A stretch of 64,000 nt of DNA from contig BCHX01000003.1 of assembly GCA_001599755.1 (NCBI GenBank), positions 1-64,000 of the forward strand. Direction: 5' to 3'. The notes under the pieces were generated by a model. It did no database searches. It saw only the letters and a list, made by a program, of their open reading frames with translations, and was not told where the DNA came from. Source of the DNA: Gliomastix tumulicola (lineage: Eukaryota > Ascomycota > Sordariomycetes > Hypocreales > Bionectriaceae). This document shows positions 10,541-18,582 of this stretch, one piece after another. A program made the translations under genes and the position numbers. The stretch's first letter is position 1. Every line of letters starts with the position of its first letter.

Positions 10541-12628
10541 TTGGCCGTCAGAAGCAGCGTCGTCGCTATATGCTATATAACAGAGTGTGCAGGGTGTGCA
10601 GGGCGCAGTGTGCGTCGTCGCAGCAGCATAGGCAGGGCTGGTCGAGGAGGGGCGAAGGCGTCGCAGGTCAAGCCGGGGCTTGCTTTCAGATGGGATTCGG
10701 CCGTTGGATGGGATGGGAATGTTCGGGTCTGGAGTGTCCGTCGGGGGACTTCAGTAGCTTCTGTCAGGTGGTGTGACTGTGTGCGCTGTCGAACAGCTCA
10801 ATCGTCGATGTGCTCGGCCGGGAGGAAGGTCTAGTAACCATGCGACAAGCAATACTAATATCAGGTGAGGACGTCTCGAGTCACCTTCGAGTCCAATGGC
10901 CAACGAGGGGCAGGATGAAGAGGTGGGAGGCAGAGAGGGGGAAAACGGAAGAGAGGGAGGGGAGAGAAAGGGAAGCAAAAGTTAAATCGACCTCGAGGAG
11001 ACGCAAACCCCCGACCGTTGCACAGAGAAATCGGGACGGCCATTCAGTCCCTGCCCAGTCCGAAATTTAGTGCATCAGCAGCTTATTAGCGCTGCTGCAC
11101 GTCGCCCACTTAGCCCTGAGGTGGCATTTTGAGTGTGTTACCTCAACTCGACGGGAAACCGTCGATAATCGAGCAGCTCCGTCTTGCCAGGAGGGTAAGG
11201 TGCTGGGCTTGTACCTGTATACCTCGATTTGACGTCAGTGTGACTGCATACGAGCGGTCCCCGGAACCTCGTCAGTGCTCCTTTTTTTTTTTTTTTTCCC
11301 CTGTGCTCGGGGCTCCCGTCTGAGAAACGGGAGCCCGAAGTGTCCAGTTCGAGCAACCGTTCCAGTTGAATAATCAGCAAGCCAACGGTGGATTACTCAC
11401 TGGATTCCATCCATTTCCGGTCCTTTTTGGCCATTCAGTGGAGACGGGGGCGTGGAGAAGAGCACTAGCGACAAGGGTCTAGCCCCTGCAGACTCGCTTC
11501 AACGAGGGAGGATGAGGTGATTGGGCTGCCTGCCCGGTTACGGTTTGTCAGACGAAGTTTTCTCTTTGTTATCTGGAAGGCGGGAGAAATCGTCCGGACT
11601 TCTGTCCAAAAGTTCACCACTTCTCTCCCCTCCCCAGCTTCCCCCTCCCCCCTTTCCTCGCGCGTTGTGTTGCCTCCCCATGGGACTGTCCAGCCAAGTC
11701 TCCGTCAATCAGCCAGCGGCGGGGGGCAGAAAGTGCCAGAAATGCCCACCGTGGGATGACGTCAATCCACTTTGGTGCTTCTAGCACCGATCCCCTACTC
11801 TGCTGGTGATGCCCGGCTCCCTGCCCTCTGTCTCCGCATCGGTCGATGCGCTCGATGGGACACGATGAGTCCGTCACCGCCGTGAGACAAAAGGCTCCGT
11901 CTAGGGGTCTTCGCTCTCTTCCGTGTCACCGCCGCCCCCCCCCCGGCCCGCCAGTCGGGACGAAGGGTACCTGGCTGTGGCTGGTCTAATATATGATAGT
12001 AGTATGCAGCGTGCATGCATGTATCTCCTGACAAAGGGGTCGCCGGTGCGTTCCTGTGAGGGTTTGTGGCGTGCTTATCTGCTCGTGTTGGCATTCACTG
12101 GAGATGTGCGATCGCATGCCAATCGTGGCACATCACACACATTCATTTGTTTTATCCGGCGCGCGCTACTGCGTCTAAGTGCTAGTAGATGCACCTGTCG
12201 CATCAACCCCTGCCATGGTCACTACCAGTCTAGCCAGAGGCATTTTAGCCACGCATGCCTCTTCTGCATCGGTGAGAAGCAATAATGGCGCTCTTCTATA
12301 CTCCTCAGTGAGCGCGGTGAGGCTAGAAAACGAGATCTTCACGCCGTTCCTGAGCAAAAGGAGAACCAATGATAAATGTAAGTTTATTTATGTCGACATA
12401 TACAGATCTAGTCTAGTAGACATAAATGGGAAGGCATTCAGCGCCGGGGCCGCTGAGGGGATCCATCGATCGATCGGCTCTGGTCCACGTGATAGGACTG
12501 CCACTCATCTGGAGTCGTAGAAAAAAGCAATGCATGAATGAATTCAGGGGATGCAGTGAAGAAATAGCATCATTATAAAAGGAGTATCAAAGAAGGGAAG
12601 GAGAAAGAAAAAAAAAAGAAATGCAGAG
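10541..12628. other. intergenic, 2.1 kb
   Basis: No supported gene. It contains a hairpin-capable stretch near 11067-11100 (GTGCATCAGCAGC and GCGCTGCTGCAC around a 6-nt loop) and a 16-T run at 11282-11297. A C-rich patch lies near 11935-11945. Open frames here are short and lack motifs. Confidence 0.55.
11282..11297. repeat. poly(T) run of 16
   Basis: Simple homopolymer in intergenic DNA. Confidence 0.85.
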
Positions 12629-12748
12629 AGCGAAGGCCCGGGCTCGAATCAGGGGGGCTACCACAACACACCACAAACACCACAACACCGTGAGGATTCC
12701 ATGAAGGAATGATTCCACTAGGGAATATTAAATGTTTGCTACTTCGCT
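12629..12748 (-). ncRNA. tRNA-like/Pol III-like element, copy A
   Basis: Read on the minus strand, the 120-nt element starts AGCGAAGTAGC and ends CTTCGCT, so the first and last seven bases pair like an acceptor stem. Near the 3' end is ATTCGAGCC, one base from the box B consensus GWTCRANNC. A central hairpin (ATTCC/GGAAT) is present. The T-run that could end Pol III transcription lies about 12 nt downstream. This is the most diverged of three copies. The T-arm does not pair as in a true tRNA, so this is not a normal tRNA gene. It may be a tRNA-derived SINE or an unknown structured RNA. Confidence 0.4.
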
Positions 12749-13191
12749 GGGATCTGATCGAAAAGAACTGGACCATAAGTCTTTGGGAGAGTGTTTGCGT
12801 TGAGGGGCCAATGTTGTACAAGCCAGAGATGGTGCTTCTCGGCCAGTCTGCAGGCCGACGTGGCCCCGTGGCCGAAATGCAGGTAGATAAACGGTTCCAG
12901 GACAAATCGCACGATGACTCGGAGGGAATGGGACATACAAATCACTGGAGAAGGAGCGCTGGGAATTCATGAAGGGTGCCTCACATTTCCTTGTGACGCA
13001 GGCAGATGCAGAGAGAAAAAGGTTACGGCAAAGTCGACGAGATGCTGAGGGTAGAAGTGCGACCAAGTCGTAATCTATCGGCGTAGACATATAAAATAAA
13101 AGAATAAAGACAGAAGAAAGAAGAAAGAAAGTAATACACCATCGAAGGGAAGGAAAAGAAAAAAAATAGAAGAAGAAAAAAAAAGACAAAA

Positions 13192-13307
13192 AGCGAAGGC
13201 TCCCATCTCGAACTGCCCACCTGTGAGAGTGGTGCTCAAGTGGGAGCAACTTGTAATTCATCCTAAGAATTTCCCATAATAGGAAAGTTGTGTCAAGCTA
13301 CTTCGCT
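13192..13307 (-). ncRNA. tRNA-like/Pol III-like element, copy B
   Basis: On the minus strand this 116-nt copy begins AGCGAAGTAGCTTGA and ends CTTCGCT followed by TTTT, a Pol III-type terminator. TAGCTTGAC fits the first part of box A, and GTTCGAGAT fits box B except for the last base. A seven-base-pair stem GCTCCCA/TGGGAGC sits directly inside the closing stem, with an inner CCAC/GTGG stem. A central hairpin AATTC/GAATT and a TTTCC/GGAAA hairpin are also present. The same architecture recurs in copy C with base-pair-preserving changes. Confidence 0.45.
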
Positions 13308-13582
13308 GAAGGGGACTCGTTTATTTTCATTTAAGTACCCTGTCTCTGGGTGGCTGCCTTGTTTGTGGTTGTGGCTCTGTGTTACGGCGCCAGCTGCATG
13401 AGTCAGACGCCGAGGTGGTTGGTATATTATCCTCACTTTGTAATACAGGCAGCTACCAGCGATGTATTATTATTGAAAATAAGGAAAACTTGAAAAAAAA
13501 ATCTGCAAAAAAAGAAAGATAATTAGTAGAGAGAATAAAAAGGAAAAAGAAAAAAGAAAAGAATAAAAAAAGAAAAAGCAAA

Positions 13583-13696
13583 AGCGAAGGTTCCTGTCTC
13601 GAACCACCACCCGTGAAGGTGGCAGTGAGATGGGAACATGTTAATCCATTCAGAGAATTACCGATTTGCTTCGATAGTGAGTTAAGCTACTTCGCT
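13583..13696 (-). ncRNA. tRNA-like/Pol III-like element, copy C
   Basis: This 114-nt copy reads AGCGAAGTAGCTTAACTC at the 5' end and CTTCGCT plus TTT at the 3' end on the minus strand. GTTCGAGAC is a perfect box B. The 3' stem is GTTCC/GGAAC where copy B has GCTCC/GGAGC, a compensatory C:G to T:A change. The inner stem is CCACC/GGTGG. GCTT/AAGC near the 5' end could form a D-arm. The T-stem of a canonical tRNA cannot form, so the element is tRNA-like rather than a functional tRNA. Confidence 0.45.
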
Positions 13697-14155
13697 GAAA
13701 GGGATTGAATTATTTCTGATAATATACCCTGCATCTGCATTGTTCCCCTGTATGTGGCTGTGGCCCTGTGTTACGGTCAGCCGCATCTGTGGCTGGGTGG
13801 TTGGTGAGTCACACGCCGAGGTGGCTGGTGCCTTGGCCTTGCTTTGCGGGACAGGCAGATCCCAACGCTGCCTTGTCGTTCGAGGACATGGGAACTTGAG
13901 AAACGCGTGTATTACTATTATTACTAGAGCAAGCCAACATGCGACAAAGAAAATTCAATAGCATCGGCGCCGAGACGCTCTCCACGTCTCCGGGCGTCCC
14001 CACCACATCCTAGCCCGGATCGGCGTCATGACCGGCTCAAATTGTCCGGGACGTGCCCCAGCAGCAATGGACTGCCTGCCCTCCCCGGGTGAGACCTTCA
14101 CTCAGATCTCGTGTGTACCGCCAGTCCCCAGCCCGTCTGCTAGACACGACAGCCC

Positions 14156-15220
14156 TCACTCGAGATACGCCTTGACCTGCTCCTCGTTCCACTCCCAGAA
14201 CTGCTGCGCGTTTCCGTTGCCGCCTTCCGCCACTGTCAAAGTCGCCGGCGGCAGATCATGTCGAAGCGGGACGACTCGGCCCCATGGGATAACTGTAACC
14301 ACCTCTGTTAGCTTCACATTTCCAACCCATCTCGTGTGAAGATACGCACCCCACTGCTTGGTATAGTCAAACTTCCCCAGGCTGCACTCCGGCGAGAAGG
14401 CAGCAAACAACTCCGTGTAGACACCATAGACGATGGGATACGAGATCAGCCAGGCCACCACCTTCAGCACGATGCCGACATCCCTCACGAGGTCGGTCTT
14501 CAGATTCCCCGGGTTCAGCGCGACGCTCACGATGCCCTCGCCCTTGAGCCGGCGCGCGAACTCGACGCCGAGCAGCCAGTCGCCGGCCTTGCTGATGCCG
14601 TAGCGCTCCATGTGCCACTTGGGCTCGTGGTAGTCGAGGTTGCTCAGGTCGACCCCCAGGCCGTCGGGCGCGAACTGCTCCATGGCGAACGAGGACAGCC
14701 AGATGATGCGGACCGTGCTCGCGGGCTCGGACCGGGCGGCCGCCACGAGCGCCGGGGTGAGCAGCCGCGTGAAGAGGTGCGTCGCCACGCAGTTGACGCC
14801 CATGGCCAGCTCGTACCCCTGCACCGTCTTGAGCGGCGGCTCGACGGGGCCGACCATGACGCCCGCGTTGTTGAAGAGGACGTGCAGCCGCGACTCGCGC
14901 GCCAGGAACTCGCGCGCCGCCGCCGCCGTCTTGTCCAGGTCCGCGAGGTCGAGCTGCAGGAAGACGAGCTCGCCGCCGTCCGACCTGGTGCTCCTCTGGA
15001 TGTCGGCGATGGCCTGGCGGCCGCGCTCCTCGGAGCGGCTCGCGGCGTAGACCTTGGCGCGGCGGGCGTAGAGGAGGCGCGCGAGGTCCTTGCCCATGCC
15101 CGTGTTGGCGCCCGTCACGAGGTAGACCTTGCCGTGGAGGTCGGCGGGGATTTTGGCTTCGGTGTACTTGGGCTTGCCTGGGAAGAACTGCGTCCAGGAG
15201 AACTGTTTTTGGTTCGGCAT
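14156..15220 (-). CDS. short-chain dehydrogenase/reductase (retinol dehydrogenase-like)
   Basis: Exons 15220..14350 and 14292..14156 join across a 57-nt intron (GTGCGT..TTACAG, GCTAAC branch) to give 335 residues. The NAD(P) Rossmann motif TGANTGMG is at residues 36-43. NNAGVMVGP, the serine block IIWLSSF and the catalytic YGISK (YxxxK) follow. The splice joins KQW to VIPWGRVV, the 'Y/W-V-I-PWGR' tail common to this fungal subgroup. It is a cytosolic or membrane-associated oxidoreductase of unknown substrate, resembling retinol dehydrogenase and WW-domain oxidoreductase relatives. The start was set at the ATG of MPNQKQ, giving the usual N-terminal spacing; an in-frame ATG 14 codons upstream exists. 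A TATA-like box lies 160 bp upstream. Confidence 0.87.
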   Translation of the reverse strand: MPNQKQFSWTQFFPGKPKYTEAKIPADLHGKVYLVTGANTGMGKDLARLLYARRAKVYAASRSEERGRQAIADIQRSTRSDGGELVFLQLDLADLDKTAAAAREFLARESRLHVLFNNAGVMVGPVEPPLKTVQGYELAMGVNCVATHLFTRLLTPALVAAARSEPASTVRIIWLSSFAMEQFAPDGLGVDLSNLDYHEPKWHMERYGISKAGDWLLGVEFARRLKGEGIVSVALNPGNLKTDLVRDVGIVLKVVAWLISYPIVYGVYTELFAAFSPECSLGKFDYTKQWGAYLHTRWVGNVKLTEVVTVIPWGRVVPLRHDLPPATLTVAEGGNGNAQQFWEWNEEQVKAYLE

Positions 15221-15379
15221 GATGAGAGCTCTCGGGATTTGGACAGAGAAGAAATGGCTCAATATGAGGATGGGAAGCGTGAGTTGATGGGAGGAAAGTT
15301 GAGTCTAGCGACTAATGGGTAAAGGAAAGGTGTATGGGTAGCAATAAATCCCTTTCAGCCAGGGCGCCGTCGAGCAGTT

Positions 15380-15387
15380 CTTATATA
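15380..15387 (-). promoter_or_regulatory. TATA-like box of the short-chain dehydrogenase gene
   Basis: TATATAAG on the minus strand, 160 bp before the chosen ATG. Confidence 0.4.
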
Positions 15388-16399
15388 GTAGGCACGCAGT
15401 TGCATGTAGATAAGTCTAGATTATCGTGCATCAAGGGTCCAAATATGCAAAGCCAATATCTGCCATTCTTCCCTGCATTCTCCCATATCATTGGCCTTGA
15501 AACGAGAATCTGGTGCTTCGCGGCAGGGACCCTTGGACGATGAGACGAGGTTATTCCCACCACGCCAGCTCTCCTCCGCCGCCTAAATCCGAGAGTTTTG
15601 GTGCGTGTCGGTGTTGCTTCCGCCGCCAGAACCCCGCGCTGCTAGCGACCCCTGCATCTATCCTCGGCTCGGGGTGGTCGATCATTGCCGCTCCGTGGTC
15701 TTAACTGCGTGAAGGGACATGACGTCGATGAGCGTCGAGTGTGCACAGCACGCATTACCAGGGAGTTCAGTCCTTGGTCGAACTTGAGTATTTCGGGGCT
15801 TATTTAAGAAGCTGTCGTAATTTGAAGCGGAGCGAAGGAGAAGCCCTCGGATTCCTTGGAGAACTAGAGAGCTTTTAGGTACGGCTTCGAATATTCAGAA
15901 CCGCCTTATTTACCTGCGTCTCGGTGGTCAACACCCGCAATGCTGCACTCGATGTATAGATTTTTACGAAGCTCTAGTGAAGCTAACATTTTGAAGTTTG
16001 GGAACACGATTCAGTCTCTCTCTTGTCTGAGAAATATGCACTTGGAAGGGACCATTTTCGGCGGCACGGCGAAGTGTAGGGTATCTAATTGAAGCTGTAC
16101 TGGTGTGATGCTGCAGGACTGGGACCGGCAGATAACAGCCTCCGAGAAGTCGAGGATCCCGTTGTTGATCAGCTTGCGATGACTCCTTGGGACTACCAAG
16201 GGCCTTTGCAACAAGAGACTTGAATGGAATGACATGTGATGTTGGGTAAACGACCACCGAGATAGGAGATGAAGGGGCCGAACACAGCCACAAGCCACAG
16301 GAGGCTAACAGGGGTGGATGGTTTTGGTCAGCATCCTCAGATCTTGGCTAGAGATAACATCTGCGTGAACATTACATCCCACCGATCTGATCTTGAAGC

Positions 16400-16441
16400 A
16401 AATGGGACGAGAAAAATGTCAAATGGCACGAGAAAGATGTT
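16400..16441. repeat. 21-bp tandem repeat, 2 copies
   Basis: AAATGGGACGAGAAAAATGTC is followed by a copy with three mismatches. Confidence 0.7.
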
Positions 16442-17002
16442 AAATGGGAGGGCTTCCAACGCATTCCCGATTCGGCGCATATGCTATAACGCATGAGAAG
16501 CATTAGACCAGTTGCCCTGGAGGAAATAACAGCAACAGTGCCAGCGCTGTTTAGCGAGTTCAGGTGTGACAAGGATGCTGAATCTCGGCGGCTCAGCCGC
16601 ACTAAACATGGGAATTCGTCGCCGGAAAACGCACTGTAATCCTCCATTTGCTCCCTGTGAAATTTAGCGGGCTCGAAATCCCAACAAAAATCCAGTGGCA
16701 GCGGGGACTTTCACACCAAGCCTCGTGGCGCTCGTTGCGCACTCAGGCTTCCTTTGAGGCTGCCTGGTCGCAGCCGAGGCGCGTTTTGTGTATTTGTTTA
16801 CTCACTTTTGACATCTGACTGGGAGTTGCTGGGGTTTGACGGAGGCCTTCATAATGCGGCGAGGTGGCACACAAACGGACAGCGTTGCCCTGGTGTTGCA
16901 CAAACTTAACACACCTTCACCTTTCCCTTCATCACGTCACCACCACCCTCATCGCCTGCGATCATCACCATCTATCAATCACATCACCAGCTTCATTGCA
17001 GA

Positions 17003-18451
17003 ATGGACCACCCTGACGATCCAGTGCCAAAATACACGCCCGCTGCTGTCCCTTCTAGCGGGGACGTGATCACGGCCGCCGACAACCAGAACCACGATGA
17101 CAACAGCAGCACCATCCAGCCCAAGCAGCCCGACGAAGCACAGCAAGATGACCAGGACCAAGACTTCTACACACGCGTCTCCCGCAATGACGCCCTCCCG
17201 CTGCCCATCCTGGCCTCCCCGCCCGGCCGTCTCTACGGACGCCGCGAGAAGGACGAGAACCAGCAGCTCATCCGCGACATCGTCGAGAGCTTCTTCCTGT
17301 CCGTCCGGTCCTCGCGCAACGAGCTCGTCGGCGACTTCGTCTCCCGCGGGCTCGTGAGCCCGGACGTCAAGGACTGCCACGGCCACACGCCCCTCCTCGT
17401 CGCCGTGCACAGGCGCGACCTGCCCATGGTCCGCACGCTGCTCGGCCTGGGCGCCCTCGTCGACGGCCTGGCGCGGTCGCCCGAGGCCGGCGAGTACGGC
17501 CGCAGCGACTACAAGGAGGCCGACCACCCTAGACGCACGCCGCTGATGCTCGCCGCGCACATCGGCTACCTCGCGGGCGTCAAGTGTCTGATGGAGGAGC
17601 ACGGCGCCGACGACGCCATCGTCGCGCCGGACGGGGCCATTGCGCTGCGGCTCGCGGCCCAGGCTGGCCACCGCGAGATCGTCGAGTATCTCCCGCGGCG
17701 TCGGGCCGGCGCGCTGCTGCGGTGGAAGAAGGCGCACAAGCGGGAGATGCGCGTGGTCTGGCGCGCGCTGAAGAAGATCGGACGCTTCGTCCTGGTCTTC
17801 GTGTGGGTGATCCCCCAGTTCTTCCTGTACGAGGTGCCGCGCCGCACGGCAAGGGCCGTCTGGCGCAGGAGACATGACATCGCGCGCGGGCTGAAGAAGA
17901 TCCCTCGCAAGGTGGCGCGCGCTGCGAAGAGAGTTGCGAACGGCGTCGCCAGGCGTGTGAAGGCGATCCCCGATTACCTGGTCCGTCTGGCGGAGGCTGT
18001 CACCCGGCTCGTTAAAGCGATCCCCGCGGCTGCCCGCATCGTCTGGAACTACATCTACCGCGCGGCGGCAAAGGTCGGCGGTGCCGTCTGGGAGCTGGTC
18101 AAGAGTGTGGCCTCGCTGCTTCACACTGTCGTTGTGGCCGTCGTCACGTTCTTCCAGACCATCACGCTCAACGATATCCGGGACGGCCTCGTCTACGTGC
18201 TCCGGGCATTCTTCGTGGCGCTCCCGGAGGCGCTCTTTTCTTTTGTCAAGAACTTTGGCCAGGTGTCGTACGACGTGCTCAAGGCGACGCTCGGAGGCCT
18301 GGGCAAGGCATTCTGGTGGCTCTGTCACGCCCTCCTATGGCTGCTGACCTACATCCCGGCGAAGCTCTGGCAGTGCGTGGAGGCCATTGGACGGCTGGCG
18401 AAGCGTGGCGCCAACGAGTGTCTCGTGGCTTTTGATCCCAAGCGGATGTGA
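17003..18451 (+). CDS. ankyrin-repeat protein with C-terminal amphipathic/hydrophobic helical region
   Basis: Intronless, 482 residues. An acidic, Gln/Asp-rich N-terminus (to about residue 55) precedes ankyrin-type repeats at roughly 120-240, with DCHGHTPLLVAVHRRDLPMV, RRTPLMLAAHIGYLAGVKCL and GAIALRLAAQAGHREIVEYL. From about residue 245 onward the protein changes to basic amphipathic helices. KKIP/KAIP recurs at 18-22 residue spacing (KKIPRKVARAAKRV, KAIPDYLVRLAEAV, KAIPAAARIVWNYI). Hydrophobic stretches such as LLHTVVVAVVTFF follow. Ankyrin repeats mediate protein contacts; the tail suggests membrane association or pore-like helices, but that is inference. It is convergent with the GH78 gene, 131 bp apart. 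The long minus-strand open frame beneath it is a codon-bias mirror. Confidence 0.75.
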   Translation: MDHPDDPVPKYTPAAVPSSGDVITAADNQNHDDNSSTIQPKQPDEAQQDDQDQDFYTRVSRNDALPLPILASPPGRLYGRREKDENQQLIRDIVESFFLSVRSSRNELVGDFVSRGLVSPDVKDCHGHTPLLVAVHRRDLPMVRTLLGLGALVDGLARSPEAGEYGRSDYKEADHPRRTPLMLAAHIGYLAGVKCLMEEHGADDAIVAPDGAIALRLAAQAGHREIVEYLPRRRAGALLRWKKAHKREMRVVWRALKKIGRFVLVFVWVIPQFFLYEVPRRTARAVWRRRHDIARGLKKIPRKVARAAKRVANGVARRVKAIPDYLVRLAEAVTRLVKAIPAAARIVWNYIYRAAAKVGGAVWELVKSVASLLHTVVVAVVTFFQTITLNDIRDGLVYVLRAFFVALPEALFSFVKNFGQVSYDVLKATLGGLGKAFWWLCHALLWLLTYIPAKLWQCVEAIGRLAKRGANECLVAFDPKRM

Positions 18452-18582
18452 TGAAGGATGGGGGACTATGTGCTATGAGGACTTTCATGTATGCTGTGTA
18501 CTAGTAGTTTTGATACCCTTTTACTGCCTGGGAGGTAGGTAATCTAGATCTGATACCCCGAACTCCTCCCCATGAAGCCGTC

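Larger units (their letters stand above)
13192..13925. repeat. diverged tandem duplication, unit ~390 bp
   Basis: Copies B and C share more than the RNA-like core. After the core on the plus strand both continue with TACCCTG, TGTGGCTCTGTGTTACGG (B) or TGTGGCCCTGTGTTACGG (C), ACGCCGAGGTGG and ACAGGCAG in the same order. They are separated by an A-rich stretch (about 13482-13582). The start-to-start distance is 391 bp. Copy A shares mainly the core. Confidence 0.7.
15221..17002. other. intergenic between divergent genes, 1.8 kb
   Basis: No supported gene. It is shared upstream DNA of the dehydrogenase (minus) and ankyrin (plus) genes. A two-copy 21-bp tandem repeat occurs at 16400-16441. A pyrimidine-rich CA/TC stretch (16905-16985) precedes the ankyrin ATG, as in fungal core promoters. 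Confidence 0.55.

Noticed and set aside
12728..13261. 177-codon minus-strand frame overlapping the RNA-like copies
   Set aside because: Its Phe/Leu-rich part is just the A-rich tract read in reverse; no protein motif, and it crosses the structured element.
14336..15322. Plus-strand open frame (328 codons) opposite the short-chain dehydrogenase
   Set aside because: Arg/Val/Gly/Leu-rich mirror of a real gene, no motif.
16979..18328. Long minus-strand open frame (449 codons) beneath the ankyrin gene
   Set aside because: It is the mirror of a GC-rich coding gene with strong codon bias; its translation is charged low-complexity sequence without motifs.
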